Below are positions 43,096-53,124 of a DNA stretch of 64,000 nucleotides, one piece after another; positions within the stretch are counted from its first letter, which is position 1; every line of letters begins with the position of its first letter. Under the pieces are notes generated by a model that saw only the letters and a program-made list of their open reading frames with translations, was not told where the DNA came from and ran no database searches. The stretch comes from Actibacterium lipolyticum. Its GTDB lineage: Bacteria; Pseudomonadota; Alphaproteobacteria; Rhodobacterales; Rhodobacteraceae. Location of the stretch: NCBI RefSeq assembly GCF_900184935.1, contig NZ_FXYE01000002.1, positions 1,240,001 through 1,304,000 of the forward strand, given 5' to 3'. A program made the translations under genes and the position numbers.

Positions 43096-44910
43096 TCAGT
43101 CGGGCAGCGGGCCTTCGTCCTGAACCAGGTCCCGCACGCCCTGCGGTGTATCCTGAGCCTTGGCGAGCGTCCAGTTGATCTGCGCCGCATAGTTCAACAC
43201 ACGCGAAGAAAGGACAATTTGAAGCGATTCACGCGGCTTCAATCGCCCCGCTTCTAGGTAAAAGCTTGGATCCAGCCGAAGGTCGGCGTGCCCGTCATGG
43301 CGGAAAACCCAGATTTCACCGCTTTTCAGCGCAAGGGAAACCGCCGATCCGCCCATATCCAACGCCGCATCAACATCTGGATGCAGGTGAAAGCGAACCG
43401 AAAACGGAACGCCGGCCAGTTTGACACCGTCCATCGCCCGGTCGAAGGCTTTGCGATGCGGCGCGGAAAAGGCACCTAACGTGTCCTCGCCACTTAGGCT
43501 GCGGCCATCAAAGCTTAGGTCAAGCTGGCGCGCATGAATAAGGCCATGTGTCCGCGCGTACCCATCGAGCCAACCGTTGATGGATTGCCCCTTGGACCCA
43601 CCGGTCCTTTCCACCACCACCTCTTTGGGCGAGTCCGCCAACAGCTCCCGTGTGGTATTGCCCAGACGCCGCGTCTCTCCCAAGCGCGAGGAAGAGCAGC
43701 CATCAATCGCCAGCACAGAATGAGATTGCGTCGCACGCCCCGCCCTGCGCCATTCGGCCCCGAACGAAGCGCCAGAACCGCAACTGACGATCACCGGGCG
43801 ACGCCCCGACGTCAGTTCAAACGCCAACGTTGATGCGTGCGCGTTGTGCGAAACGGCCGGTTTGGGCGGCGCGCTTGCGTCGAAGATCACGGTCGTGCGC
43901 CCCTCGGACAGGCGCGCGTATCCCATGGCAAGGTCGGCCCCCGCACTGGCACGAACACCAGATGCGGCAAGCGCCTGATCCAATCGCCCTTCGGCCCCTC
44001 GCCCGCCACCGTGAAAGCGCGCCAAGCTGCCATCGGCATGGCGCAACGCACGCAATGTTGGAGCGATCCGTTCGATCGCTTGAACATGGTCTTTGGGCGT
44101 TACCTGCCCAGCGCCGGACAATGCAGCCGCCGCCCAGTTCAACAGGGTAAACACCTCTAGCAACTCTTCGGGGTTGCGGGTGGGGATGCCGCCGGCCTCG
44201 TCTATCTGTTCGCGGCATTCGCGCGCCAACGCCTTGGCGGCTGTCGTGACATGGCGCTGCATGCCCGTCAGCGAAAGCCCCGCATAAATCAGCCCTGTCA
44301 GTGCCTCGAACCGGGGCAATCCGGGCGCGGCACTTTTCCAGCGGCGGCTTAGGAAAATCGTCTGCTGCCCCAACGAACGAAAATATGCCTCGGACGCTTC
44401 GGTGTCTTGGCCGTTTAAAAGGAAAATCGCGTGATTGATCCAGCGGATGATCCGCCGCGCGGTCAAATCCGGGGTCCAGCCCGGGCCGCGACCACGCCCA
44501 TGCGTTTCAATCCACAGCGTGGTCCAGTCTTGCGCACGCTTGCGCGCCGCACCGTCACCCACCGCCGCAAGATCGTCCAGCCACACGAATCCATGCAGCG
44601 CTTCTTCGAAGCCCGACGACGGCATCGGCAAATCCCAGATGACCGTATCGGGCGCTTCGACCAAGAAACCGGCGAATAGGAAATTGCCGCCAATCAACTG
44701 ACGACCACGGGCAAACGACCCGATGCTAAGTGGATCTGGCTGAGAGTTAAAAGCGGTTGCCGGTTTGGCAAGCGTAGAGAGCCGCGCATGAAAGCGGTTC
44801 ATCCAGCGGCTGCCTCGTGCGGGCCAGCTTTCCGTTAGGGCGTCGCCTTCCATGGTATCGGGTACTGCTCTGTCGTGGCGGTTGAACCTGCTCTTTGCAC
44901 GACGATACAT
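43096..44910 (-). CDS. Heparinase II/III family protein
   Basis: About 604 residues. An N-terminal alpha-helical toroid ([43 protein letters not shown]) is followed by a beta-sandwich heparinase II/III domain ([48 protein letters not shown]). No signal peptide. The family includes polysaccharide lyases, but the conserved Rhodobacteraceae version between rsmB and purH has no proved substrate. Start uncertain: ATGs at 44910, 44853 and 44802 are possible and none has a strong SD. It sits 68 bases downstream of rsmB and 22 upstream of purH. Confidence 0.88.
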   Translation of the reverse strand: MYRRAKSRFNRHDRAVPDTMEGDALTESWPARGSRWMNRFHARLSTLAKPATAFNSQPDPLSIGSFARGRQLIGGNFLFAGFLVEAPDTVIWDLPMPSSGFEEALHGFVWLDDLAAVGDGAARKRAQDWTTLWIETHGRGRGPGWTPDLTARRIIRWINHAIFLLNGQDTEASEAYFRSLGQQTIFLSRRWKSAAPGLPRFEALTGLIYAGLSLTGMQRHVTTAAKALARECREQIDEAGGIPTRNPEELLEVFTLLNWAAAALSGAGQVTPKDHVQAIERIAPTLRALRHADGSLARFHGGGRGAEGRLDQALAASGVRASAGADLAMGYARLSEGRTTVIFDASAPPKPAVSHNAHASTLAFELTSGRRPVIVSCGSGASFGAEWRRAGRATQSHSVLAIDGCSSSRLGETRRLGNTTRELLADSPKEVVVERTGGSKGQSINGWLDGYARTHGLIHARQLDLSFDGRSLSGEDTLGAFSAPHRKAFDRAMDGVKLAGVPFSVRFHLHPDVDAALDMGGSAVSLALKSGEIWVFRHDGHADLRLDPSFYLEAGRLKPRESLQIVLSSRVLNYAAQINWTLAKAQDTPQGVRDLVQDEGPLPD

Positions 44911-44978
44911 TTTGGTCCGCGCTGAGTCACCGATGAATAATCTTAAAACGCGAACTAGGCCGGATTTGCCACAACCCG

Positions 44979-46259
44979 TTAGGCGGATTTTTGCAGCACA
45001 GCGATGTAAAACCCGTCCATGCCACCGGTTTCGCCCCACATATCGGGGCGCAGGCGCAATCCGCCCAGTTCGTCGCGCCAGCCATCTTCGACCCAGGGGG
45101 CAGTGATTGGCGTGACGTGAAGGCCCGCATGGCGATCCAGCGCGTTTTTCAACTGATTCTCGCCCTCTTCAGGCAACAGCGAACATGTACAGAACACCAA
45201 TCGCCCGCCGGGTTTAAGAATCTCTAGCGCGTGATCCAACATCTGCGCCTGAAGTGCGAACAGCGGTTTGATGTCTTTGCCCGTGCGGACATAGGGCAAA
45301 TCAGGGTGACGACGGATTGTGCCGGTGGCCGAACACGGCGCATCCAGCAAAATGGCATCAAACGGTTCGTCGGGTTGCCACGTCAGCGCGTCGGCAACGA
45401 CGATCTTCGCCTCCAATTCGGTCCGGGCAAGGTTTTCCTCTAGCCGTGCAAGGCGGTGTTCGGAAATATCCAGCGCGGTCACGCTGGCCCCAGCCGCGGC
45501 CATCTGCATGGTTTTGCCGCCGGGGGCTGCGCACATATCCAGCACGCGTTCACCGGGTTGCGCGTTTAACAGCTTGGCCGGGATGGCGGCGGCCGCGTCC
45601 TGCACCCACCATTCGCCTTCACCATAACCCGGCAGGGCCGATACCTGTACCGGGCCGCTTAAACGCACGCTTCCGGTTGGCAGCAACTGACCGCCCGACG
45701 CTTCGGCCAGTTCAGCGCCATTGCCGCCCTTTGCCGTCAGATCCAGCGGGGCACCCTTTGCATGGGCGGCCTCCATCGCTTCGACCCCGGCGCGGCCATA
45801 GGTGCTTTCCAAACGGCCACGCAGCCAGCCGGGCATCTTTTGCATCGGCAAAGCGGCCCAGTCTTCGGGCGTCATGTCAGATGCTTTACGCAGAACGGCA
45901 TTCGCCAAGCCGGTCAAATGCTGCGTCTTACGATTGCGCCGCAGGATCGCGACGGCGTTGTTCACCACGCCATGGGCGGGTGCGCCATTCTCTAACAGCT
46001 CTACAATTGCCATACGCAGGACGTTGTGAACGGCAGGTGGTGGCGGTTTACGCAACAGCGGCTTCAGCATCGCATCGGCGCGGCCCATATTGCGCAGGGT
46101 CGTTAGGGTCAGGCGTTGCGCACGAGCACGCTCGGACGGTTCCATATCGCCCAGTGGGCCATCTTCGCCGGTCAGCTCGGCCATTTGCCGGTGCTCTTCC
46201 AACACTAGGTTCAGCAGTTCCACTGCCTTGCCGCGCGCTTTGTCAAAGCCTTCTGCCAT
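44979..46259 (-). CDS. rsmB: 16S rRNA (cytosine-5) methyltransferase RsmB
   Basis: 426 residues. N-terminal NusB-like RNA-binding domain (residues 1-135), then a SAM methyltransferase: MCAAPGGKTMQMAAAG, motif IV DAPCSATGTIRRHPD and motif VI FCTCSLLPEEGENQ with the two catalytic cysteines. It makes m5C967 in 16S rRNA. Divergent from the SDHAF4-like gene. First gene of a probable rsmB - heparinase-like - purH - lspA run. Confidence 0.96.
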   Translation of the reverse strand: MAEGFDKARGKAVELLNLVLEEHRQMAELTGEDGPLGDMEPSERARAQRLTLTTLRNMGRADAMLKPLLRKPPPPAVHNVLRMAIVELLENGAPAHGVVNNAVAILRRNRKTQHLTGLANAVLRKASDMTPEDWAALPMQKMPGWLRGRLESTYGRAGVEAMEAAHAKGAPLDLTAKGGNGAELAEASGGQLLPTGSVRLSGPVQVSALPGYGEGEWWVQDAAAAIPAKLLNAQPGERVLDMCAAPGGKTMQMAAAGASVTALDISEHRLARLEENLARTELEAKIVVADALTWQPDEPFDAILLDAPCSATGTIRRHPDLPYVRTGKDIKPLFALQAQMLDHALEILKPGGRLVFCTCSLLPEEGENQLKNALDRHAGLHVTPITAPWVEDGWRDELGGLRLRPDMWGETGGMDGFYIAVLQKSA

Positions 46260-46337
46260 GTGATGATCCCCTATGCGCTTGCCGCCGATCCGCCACGGCG
46301 TATATCAAGGAAAGCAAGCCCACAAGGACGCTATGCC

Positions 46338-46514
46338 ATGACCGATGACGTGAAAAAAGACCTAACCCCCGAAGCGATCCGCGCCTTGGCCGAAGCCGAA
46401 GAGCGCCGCAAGAAGGCCAGCAAGGCCCTCCCGAAAGAGCTGGGCGGGCGCGACGGCCCCGAACCCGTGCGTTACGGCGATTGGGAGAAGAAGGGCATTG
46501 CCATCGATTTCTAG
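46338..46514 (+). CDS. DUF1674 / SDHAF4-like succinate dehydrogenase assembly factor
   Basis: 58 residues. C-terminal block KALPKELGGRDGPEPVRYGDWEKKGIAIDF is the signature of the DUF1674/SDHAF4 family. It assists flavinylated SdhA during complex II assembly and may limit its superoxide production. I take the ATG at 46338, with AAGGA upstream. Its last 17 bases overlap the start of the Nudix gene. Confidence 0.92.
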   Translation: MTDDVKKDLTPEAIRALAEAEERRKKASKALPKELGGRDGPEPVRYGDWEKKGIAIDF

Positions 46515-46899
46515 GGTCTGCGCGGTCGTTCTTAGACAGCGGGATGGGCTGGAGGTTCTTGCCTTTCGCCACCCCAAAGCTGGTCTGCAACTTATCAAAG
46601 GCCGCCCAGACGCGGGCGAAACCCCGCCTCAAACAGCGAAACGAGAGCTTTTTGAGGAAAGCGGAGTACAGGCCACCGCGACCAACGACATCGGTTTAGC
46701 GATGGTCGCGCCCGGCCAAATCTGGGCCTTCGTCGACTGCGCCACCGCACCACTGCCGGAAAACTGGGTGCATCATTGCGCCGATGATGACGGCCTGATG
46801 TTCGAATTCTTCTGGCATCCCCTAAACGCAGAACCCGGCGCAGACTGGCACGCAACATTCCGACAAGCGCTTGGGTTTCTACGCGACAGGAAACAGTAG
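46498..46899 (+). CDS. NUDIX hydrolase
   Basis: 133 residues with a full Nudix box, G-x5-E-x7-REUxEExGU, reading GRPDAGETPPQTAKRELFEESGV over two segments (about residues 35-57). It hydrolyses a nucleoside diphosphate linked to an unknown group. The start is TTG at 46498 with AAGGG immediately upstream, overlapping the SDHAF4-like gene by 17 bases. Convergent with dapB, 4 bases apart. Confidence 0.9.
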   Translation: MPSISRVCAVVLRQRDGLEVLAFRHPKAGLQLIKGRPDAGETPPQTAKRELFEESGVQATATNDIGLAMVAPGQIWAFVDCATAPLPENWVHHCADDDGLMFEFFWHPLNAEPGADWHATFRQALGFLRDRKQ

Positions 46900-46903
46900 C
46901 CCC

Positions 46904-47713
46904 TCAGAAACCAAGCACATCTGCCATGCTGTATTCGCCGGGGTGCTTACCCTGCCCCCACAATGCGGCCTTCAGCGCGCCACGGGCAAAGATGCGGCGG
47001 TCGGTTGCTATGTGGCGCAGGATCACGCGTTCGCCTTCGCCTGCGAACAGAACGTCATGTTCCCCGACGATATCGCCGCCCCGGATCGCGGAATAGCCGA
47101 TCTTGCCACGTTCACGTGCGCCGGTGATGCCGTCACGCCCGCTGTCCATGTTGGATGCGTGGTCGATGCCGCGCCCTTCGGCAGCCGCTTCGCCCAACAT
47201 CAGTGCCGTGCCCGATGGCGCGTCGACCTTGTGGCGGTGGTGCGCCTCGATCACTTCAACGTCGAAATCTTCGTCCAATGCGGCGGCGACCTTTTTGGTC
47301 AGCTGCACCAGAAGGTTCACGCCAAGGCTCATGTTACCTGCGCGCACAACGACCGCGTGGCGGGCGGCGGCACCGATTTTTTGGATGTCACCATCCGTCA
47401 GGCCGGTTGTGCCAATCACGTGGACGGCACGCGCCTGCGCAGCCAAGCCCGCGAATTCAACTGTCGCAGCCGGAGAGGTGAAATCGATCACGGCTTGGGC
47501 CTTGGCCATCGCCTCTAGCGGGTCATCGGTGATGGAAACACCCAGTTCGCGTTCTCCGATCATTTCGCCAACGTCACGGCCAACCCATTCATTGCCTTCG
47601 CGTTCCACAGCGCCAACAAGGCGTGCGGCATCGCTTTCCAACACAGTGCGGATCAGCATCTGACCCATCCGGCCAGAGGCACCAGTAATCACAATTCCAG
47701 GCCGATCGGTCAT
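46904..47713 (-). CDS. dapB: 4-hydroxy-tetrahydrodipicolinate reductase
   Basis: 269 residues. NAD(P)-binding [22 protein letters not shown], the catalytic [17 protein letters not shown] and terminal SMADVLGF. Lysine/diaminopimelate pathway. The ATG at 47713 has GGGAGAG upstream. Divergent from rbfA, so it has its own promoter in the 101-base gap. Confidence 0.98.
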   Translation of the reverse strand: MTDRPGIVITGASGRMGQMLIRTVLESDAARLVGAVEREGNEWVGRDVGEMIGERELGVSITDDPLEAMAKAQAVIDFTSPAATVEFAGLAAQARAVHVIGTTGLTDGDIQKIGAAARHAVVVRAGNMSLGVNLLVQLTKKVAAALDEDFDVEVIEAHHRHKVDAPSGTALMLGEAAAEGRGIDHASNMDSGRDGITGARERGKIGYSAIRGGDIVGEHDVLFAGEGERVILRHIATDRRIFARGALKAALWGQGKHPGEYSMADVLGF

Positions 47714-47814
47714 CGCACTCTCCCATCTATTCGCTTCGGCCCCGTTTAGCCGAGCAGGGGCGGCTTGGCAAAGCCTCGCTTGCACAGCGGCAGTGCATCC
47801 CCTAGATCGGGCAT

Positions 47815-48228
47815 ATGGCAAAGAATAGGTTCAACACGGGCGGTGGCCCCTCGCAACGGCAGCTTCGCGTAGGCGAACTGATCCGGCGTACCCTGTCTGA
47901 CGTTCTGGCGCGTGGCGATGTTCACGACCCGGACCTCAACCGCATGTCGATCACCGTGGGCGAAGTGCGAACCTCGCCCGACTTGAAGATCGCAACCGCG
48001 TTTGTGCTGCCCCTTGGCGGCCAAGGCGCGGAAGAGGCGTTGTCTGCGCTGCGCCGCAACCGTTCGGAACTTCGCCGGTCGGTGTCCAAGGCCCTGACGC
48101 TGAAATTCTCGCCCGAGATCCGGTTTGAGATCGACGAAACATTCGACCGTATGGACGAAACCCGCCGCCTGTTGTCCCAAGATAACGTGCGCCGCGATCT
48201 GGAAGAGGACGAGGATGACGAGGCTTAA
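47815..48228 (+). CDS. rbfA: 30S ribosome-binding factor A
   Basis: 137 residues. KH-like fold with [21 protein letters not shown] and [21 protein letters not shown], then an acidic tail ([12 protein letters not shown]). It matures the 5' end of 16S rRNA and is important in the cold. Weak SD. It overlaps the next gene by 14 bases and leads a rbfA - glycosidase - truB operon. Confidence 0.96.
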   Translation: MAKNRFNTGGGPSQRQLRVGELIRRTLSDVLARGDVHDPDLNRMSITVGEVRTSPDLKIATAFVLPLGGQGAEEALSALRRNRSELRRSVSKALTLKFSPEIRFEIDETFDRMDETRRLLSQDNVRRDLEEDEDDEA

Positions 48229-48958
48229 TCGGCTTCTCCTTGCCCTTGTCGTCGCCTTTGGCCCATCGCTGGTCAGCGCCGCCTGCGCGCCCGTCACTCA
48301 TGACGGCACCCCCTATACGGTCTGCACGGTAAACCCCGCCGAAGAAGAGCTTCGCCTGTTCCGCTTGGATGAAGACGGTGCCGTATTGGGCAGCTTTGGC
48401 CGCGTGCGCAACCTTGTCCAAGAGCAGGGCAAGACCCTGACCTTCGCAATGAACGCCGGGATGTATCACAAAGACCGATCTGCCGTTGGCCTGTACATCG
48501 AAGACGGCGTCGAACAGCACCGCGTCATCGCATCCGCCGGGCCGGGGAATTTCGGCCTGCTGCCAAACGGGCTTTTGTGCATCACCGATGGCAAAGCGGA
48601 CGTGATCGAAACCCGCGAATATGTCGCCGCGCCGCCCGCGTGCATTCACGCCACTCAATCCGGCCCAATGCTGGTGATCGACGGCAAACTTCACCCCCGG
48701 TTTCTGGTCGACAGCACGTCGCGTTATATCCGCAATGGCGTTGGCGTCGGGGCCGATGGCTTGGTCCATTTCGCGATTTCGGACCGCGCTGTTACATTCC
48801 ACGAATTCGGGCGGTTGTTTCGTGACGAACTGAAAACCCCAAATGCGCTGTTTCTGGATGGCAATGTCTCGCGCATTTACGCGCCTGACATCGGGCGCAG
48901 TGATGCCGGTTTCGCATTGGGGCCGATCATCGGTACAGTTTCACCGCAGACCCGTTGA
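48215..48958 (+). CDS. Secreted phosphodiester glycosidase family protein (NAGPA domain)
   Basis: 247 residues with a Sec signal peptide ([20 protein letters not shown]). NAGPA/YigE-type features: [62 protein letters not shown] and ALFLDGNVS. The family cleaves GlcNAc phosphodiesters in eukaryotes; the bacterial substrate is unknown. The ATG at 48215 lies inside the rbfA 3' end with GAGGACGAGG upstream. Confidence 0.9.
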   Translation: MTRLNRLLLALVVAFGPSLVSAACAPVTHDGTPYTVCTVNPAEEELRLFRLDEDGAVLGSFGRVRNLVQEQGKTLTFAMNAGMYHKDRSAVGLYIEDGVEQHRVIASAGPGNFGLLPNGLLCITDGKADVIETREYVAAPPACIHATQSGPMLVIDGKLHPRFLVDSTSRYIRNGVGVGADGLVHFAISDRAVTFHEFGRLFRDELKTPNALFLDGNVSRIYAPDIGRSDAGFALGPIIGTVSPQTR

Positions 48959-49014
48959 CGGGCACCGCCCGCTTCGATAGCACGCGGGCCTCATATCAAA
49001 ACGGAGTCGGGCAC

Positions 49015-49920
49015 ATGGGCCGCAGCCGCAAGGGACGCGATATTTCTGGTTGGCTGATTGTCGACAAACCCGCCGGGGTTACCTCGAACGCGGTCGTCAA
49101 CAAGGTGCGCTGGGCGTTTGACGCCAAAAAGGCGGGCCACGCAGGTACCCTAGACCCCGAAGCGACCGGCGTTCTGGCCATCGCGCTGGGCGAGGCGACA
49201 AAGACCGTGCCCTATATCACCGACGCGCTGAAAGCTTATCGTTTTACTGTGCGGCTGGGTCAGGCAACCAACACCGACGACGCCGAAGGCCAAGTGATTG
49301 CCGAAAGCGATGCCCGCCCAACAGATGAACAGATTACCGCCGCCCTGCCCGGCTTTACCGGAGATATCATGCAGGTGCCGCCCAAGTTCAGCGCCGTAAA
49401 GATTGATGGTGAACGCGCGTACAAACTGGCCCGCGACGACGAAGACTTCGAAATCGCCGCCCGCCCGCTGTATGTGGATGAACTTAGCTTCGTGTCACGC
49501 CCCGATGCCGATCATGTTGTGTTGGATATGGTCTGTGGCAAGGGTGGTTATGTCCGGTCTATCGCCCGCGATCTGGGCGAAGCGTTGGGGTGCCACGGTC
49601 ATGTGCTAAAGCTGCGGCGCCTGTGGTCCGGCCCATTCGACGCCGAAGATGGCATCACGATGGATTTGATCCAAGAACAGGCGAAATCCCCGGATCTGGA
49701 TCAATACCTGAAGCCGCTGGAAGAAGGCTTGGCCGACTTGCCCGAACTGATGTGCACGCCCGAAGGCGCCACACGGTTGCGCAATGGCAACCCCGGCATG
49801 GTTCTGACCTCTGACGTGGAATACGGCGACGAGGCTTGGGCATCGTTGGATGGCAAAGCTGTCGCCGTTGGGGTTTACAAAGCAGGTGAACTTCACCCCA
49901 GCCGGGTCTTCAACCAGTAA
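49015..49920 (+). CDS. truB: tRNA pseudouridine(55) synthase TruB
   Basis: 301 residues. Catalytic Asp in [13 protein letters not shown], the DKPAGVTSN motif near the N-terminus and a PUA-like C-terminus. It makes pseudouridine 55 in the T loop of tRNAs. The ATG at 49015 has CGGAG 8 bases upstream; the TTG at 48955 is less likely. Convergent with the RTX/Hint gene, only 3 bases apart. Confidence 0.97.
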   Translation: MGRSRKGRDISGWLIVDKPAGVTSNAVVNKVRWAFDAKKAGHAGTLDPEATGVLAIALGEATKTVPYITDALKAYRFTVRLGQATNTDDAEGQVIAESDARPTDEQITAALPGFTGDIMQVPPKFSAVKIDGERAYKLARDDEDFEIAARPLYVDELSFVSRPDADHVVLDMVCGKGGYVRSIARDLGEALGCHGHVLKLRRLWSGPFDAEDGITMDLIQEQAKSPDLDQYLKPLEEGLADLPELMCTPEGATRLRNGNPGMVLTSDVEYGDEAWASLDGKAVAVGVYKAGELHPSRVFNQ

Positions 49921-49923
49921 CGT

Positions 49924-52236
49924 TTACGCATAAACAACTGACGCTTCGTACCGCTTAAGCGTGCGGCGCGCGCTGGTATAAGCTTCGCGGCCATGTCGCG
50001 TCGCAAGGCTGGGGAACAGTTCGAACAGCTCTTCGAGAATGTCCTGATCGACGCTGTGAAGAAGCGCTTCGCCGGGTTGGAAGCTTTCGCTCCATGCGCC
50101 ATCAACGCGAATGATTTCATGCGCGTCGAACATCAGGTGGATATAGAACACCTCGGCCACTTCCACGCGTTCAATGCCCGGCAGATGGGTCAGATGCTTG
50201 GCGGCGACCAGCACTTCTTCTTCAGCGAAGTAAAGCTGGGTCGCAGCACTGCTTATCAGCATGCGATGCTGCGGCGAAACGATGACATCGCGCCGGGGCA
50301 ACCCGTCGCCCAGCGCGTTCGCGTGAATGCGGATCGGATGCAGGTATGGGCTTAACGCCAGCATCGGGCCATCGACCAGCCGCTGACCGATCCAGCGCAC
50401 GGGCTGAAGGCCATGATCCCGCGTCACGACAATGTCGCCCACGCGCAGATTTTCGATCAATACGTCGCCACGGGCGGTTTCAATCATCGCACCGGGGGTG
50501 AAACAGGGCACCATCACCTTTTCGATGTTCGTGAAGGTCATCGTAGACCCGTCACTGAACGTTACGGTCCCGTTTTCCGGGTTGGCATCATAGGTAACGA
50601 CCGCGCCCGGATCGTCGACGAACAAACGGTCAAAGTCATCACCGCCTTCGCCGCCGTCAACGACATCGCCAGCACCTGCAATGATGATATCCCGATCATC
50701 GCCAGTGTTGATCGTGTCGGCGCCGCTGCCGCCGTCAACGCGGTCTTCACCGGCATCGCCGGAAATGAAGTCATCGCCCTGCTGACCGAAGATAATATCG
50801 TCGCCGTCGCCACCGTAAATCGTGTCTGCACCACCGCCGGCAACAATGGCCGAGGGATCGATCGTCAGATCATCCGTAGAGGCGATGATGAAGTTATCAA
50901 GCGCGTAGCTTTCGTCAGAGATGGCCTGATCAAGGGTCGACCCAATGCCAAACACAAGTGAATCAGGCGCATTCACAACCTCGATCCGTACATGGAACGT
51001 CTGGTCGACCAGATAGGTTTGCCCACCTGCGTAACCCAGATTATCAGCGGGGCCGGTCGCCTCCATGGTGAGGTTATAGGTGGCACCGTTAACGACGACC
51101 GAGCTGGTATAGGTTATTCCAGAATAATCGTTGGCCCAGAACGTGGTCGAAAAGATCTCTTGTCCGTCGACATAGAACTGGATTGCTTCGTTGTCCCAGC
51201 TGTCGATCCGGTGGAAATCGAATTCGATGATCGCACTGGTATATCCGGGATCAAGGTTGACCGTGCGCGACAGTTCAACGTCGTTCGTTGTCGTCGTGCC
51301 CTGAACCCGCCCCAAAACAGAGCCGAAATATGGGTCAGAGTTGTCTGTCAGGCTGGGGTTGTCGGTTACCGTCGTGGCCGTCCAACCGGGGGCACCTGTG
51401 TCGAAGTTTTCTTCATAGATGACCACGCCGTCAGCTGTACCTGCGGTATCGCCATAGATGATATCATCGCCGCCGTCGCCATAGATGGTATCGTTGCCGC
51501 CACCACCTTCGATGGTGTCGTTACCTTCCACACCAGCAGGCGTACCCGTCACGCTATATTCCGGGCCGGGCGGTGTGCCCAGCATGCTGGATGTCAAAAG
51601 GTTTTCGGTACCCGCCGTATCTGGCCCGGTAATCGTGGCTGTCAGTTCGTCACCGCCAGCGTTTTCCCAATACCGGATCTGGATCGTGTAGGTTTCGTTC
51701 GGGTCCAACACAACATCGCCATACCGGGTCGTTGTGCCCTGATGGTAATCGTTGTCCATGAAATCAGCGGTCGAACCGTCTTGGTTCGTGAACTGCACCA
51801 AGTTCCCGCTGGAATCGAAGATTTGAACCGTAGAGCCGTCATCCGACGCCGTGGCGATCCGATAGGTGCCGCCGCCTGTCGCGCTTACGTCCAGCGTGGT
51901 GGTCAGGACGATGCCGAAATCATTAGGATCAGCGCCCGGCGTACCGCGAAGAGTATTTGTCAGGTTCGAAACATCGAAGTCGGTGACATAGCCCGACCCG
52001 ATCCGGGTGCCGCTTTCGATATCAAAGGCCTGCCCGGCGATTTCGAGGAAGTTGTAATCGAAAGCTTCGTAATGCCACGCACCAACAGGTGCAGAGTCCC
52101 CACGCAGAACATCATCACCTGCGCCACCAGAAATGATGTCGTTCCCCAGACCGCCCGAAAGGTTATCTTCGGTCGCCGAACCAGTAAGGGTCTGGTCCTG
52201 TTCTGTCGCTGGGTTCGTGCTTGTGTTGTTTACCAC
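49924..52236 (-). CDS. Large RTX calcium-binding protein with PA14-like region and C-terminal Hint (Hedgehog/intein) domain
   Basis: 770 residues, no Sec signal. Three RTX blocks: residues about 20-46 (GGLGNDIISGGAGDDVL), about 238-266 (NDTIEGGGGNDTIYGDGGDD) and about 470-545. A PA14-like region (about 50-225, with TYRIATASDDGSTVQIFDSSG) and a jelly-roll-like region (about 280-455) lie between them. Hint domain from C578 (VMVPCFTPGAMIETARGDV... DIVVTRDHGLQPVRWIG), with a late conserved VSPQHRMLI and HEIIRVDG. Export is probably through a type I system; the Hint part may self-cleave at the Cys. GTG start, weak SD. Confidence 0.9.
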   Translation of the reverse strand: MVNNTSTNPATEQDQTLTGSATEDNLSGGLGNDIISGGAGDDVLRGDSAPVGAWHYEAFDYNFLEIAGQAFDIESGTRIGSGYVTDFDVSNLTNTLRGTPGADPNDFGIVLTTTLDVSATGGGTYRIATASDDGSTVQIFDSSGNLVQFTNQDGSTADFMDNDYHQGTTTRYGDVVLDPNETYTIQIRYWENAGGDELTATITGPDTAGTENLLTSSMLGTPPGPEYSVTGTPAGVEGNDTIEGGGGNDTIYGDGGDDIIYGDTAGTADGVVIYEENFDTGAPGWTATTVTDNPSLTDNSDPYFGSVLGRVQGTTTTNDVELSRTVNLDPGYTSAIIEFDFHRIDSWDNEAIQFYVDGQEIFSTTFWANDYSGITYTSSVVVNGATYNLTMEATGPADNLGYAGGQTYLVDQTFHVRIEVVNAPDSLVFGIGSTLDQAISDESYALDNFIIASTDDLTIDPSAIVAGGGADTIYGGDGDDIIFGQQGDDFISGDAGEDRVDGGSGADTINTGDDRDIIIAGAGDVVDGGEGGDDFDRLFVDDPGAVVTYDANPENGTVTFSDGSTMTFTNIEKVMVPCFTPGAMIETARGDVLIENLRVGDIVVTRDHGLQPVRWIGQRLVDGPMLALSPYLHPIRIHANALGDGLPRRDVIVSPQHRMLISSAATQLYFAEEEVLVAAKHLTHLPGIERVEVAEVFYIHLMFDAHEIIRVDGAWSESFQPGEALLHSVDQDILEELFELFPSLATRHGREAYTSARRTLKRYEASVVYA

Positions 52237-52576
52237 TTCAACATGCTCTCGTTACGCCCTCAACCCGCCAAAACACGGCGACTAAATGAGGAATTTCAAA
52301 CTTGTGGCCTAAACAATTGACCAGACACGTCGGCCACACCCGGCCTGCTGAAATATCTATTGGAAATTTACGGCGTTTTTGCGCTGAACAAACAAGTATT
52401 TTGAGCTAAATATGTCTCTTTCGTATAGGTTTTAGCACGTTTGCCCGCCCATTTTCCGAATTGCCCATAAGTTGAGCGCAAATTTTTGACACAACTCAAC
52501 AGGGTGATTCTCCTCGCGTTTCGGCACGGTGGCGGTCCGCGGTTGTATCCACGGGGGGATTGTCGCAAAAAGCAGC
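52237..52576. other. Non-coding region between the RTX/Hint gene and the DUF1643 gene
   Basis: About 340 bases, more A+T-rich than the coding sequence around it (especially 52350-52440). It separates two divergent genes and must hold both promoters, but I see no pair of boxes good enough to name. No hairpin or RNA gene stands out. Confidence 0.5.
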
Positions 52577-53083
52577 ATGATCACGCGCACCCATCTGAAA
52601 GGCGACGCTGCCTCCACCGCTGTTTATTCCGACTGCGAAAGGTACCGTTATACCCTGACCCGCATCTGGGAGCCGGAGGGGCGTAAGGCGCTGTTTATCA
52701 TGCTGAACCCCTCTACCGCGACAGAGGTGCAGAACGACCCCACCGTTGAACGCTGTGAACGACGCGCGCGCGCTTTGGGGTTTGGCGGGTTTCGCGTCAC
52801 CAACATCTTCGCTTGGCGCGATACCGACCCTAAAAAGATGCGCGCAGCCGCCGACCCTGTCGGGCCAGAGAATGACACCGCGATTCTGGAAAGCTGCCCA
52901 TGGGCCGATCAGGTGATCTGTGCGTGGGGTGCCCACGGCGAACACCTTGGCCGCGGCGAAAAGATGGAGGCGCTGCTGCGCGGCACCGACCTTCCGCTGT
53001 TCCACCTTGGCCTAACCAAGGCCGGTCACCCCAAACATCCGCTTTACATCGCCTATACTCAGCAACCGGAACGCTGGACGTAA
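52577..53083 (+). CDS. DUF1643 domain protein
   Basis: 168 residues. DUF1643 landmarks: YSDCERYRYTLTRIW, KALFIMLNPSTATEVQNDPTVERC, GFRVTNIFAWRDTDP and QVICAWGAHG. Cytoplasmic, function unknown in general; some members lie with mobile or defence genes, but here only secreted-protein and metabolic genes are near. The ATG at 52577 has a weak SD. Confidence 0.92.
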   Translation: MITRTHLKGDAASTAVYSDCERYRYTLTRIWEPEGRKALFIMLNPSTATEVQNDPTVERCERRARALGFGGFRVTNIFAWRDTDPKKMRAAADPVGPENDTAILESCPWADQVICAWGAHGEHLGRGEKMEALLRGTDLPLFHLGLTKAGHPKHPLYIAYTQQPERWT

Positions 53084-53124
53084 GCAAAACGCATGCCTAA
53101 CCTGCAGCTGCGGGGGGAATGCAA

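Noticed and set aside
50992-52320. 442-residue plus-strand open frame across the RTX/Hint gene
   Set aside because: Antisense to RTX repeats, no SD or motif.
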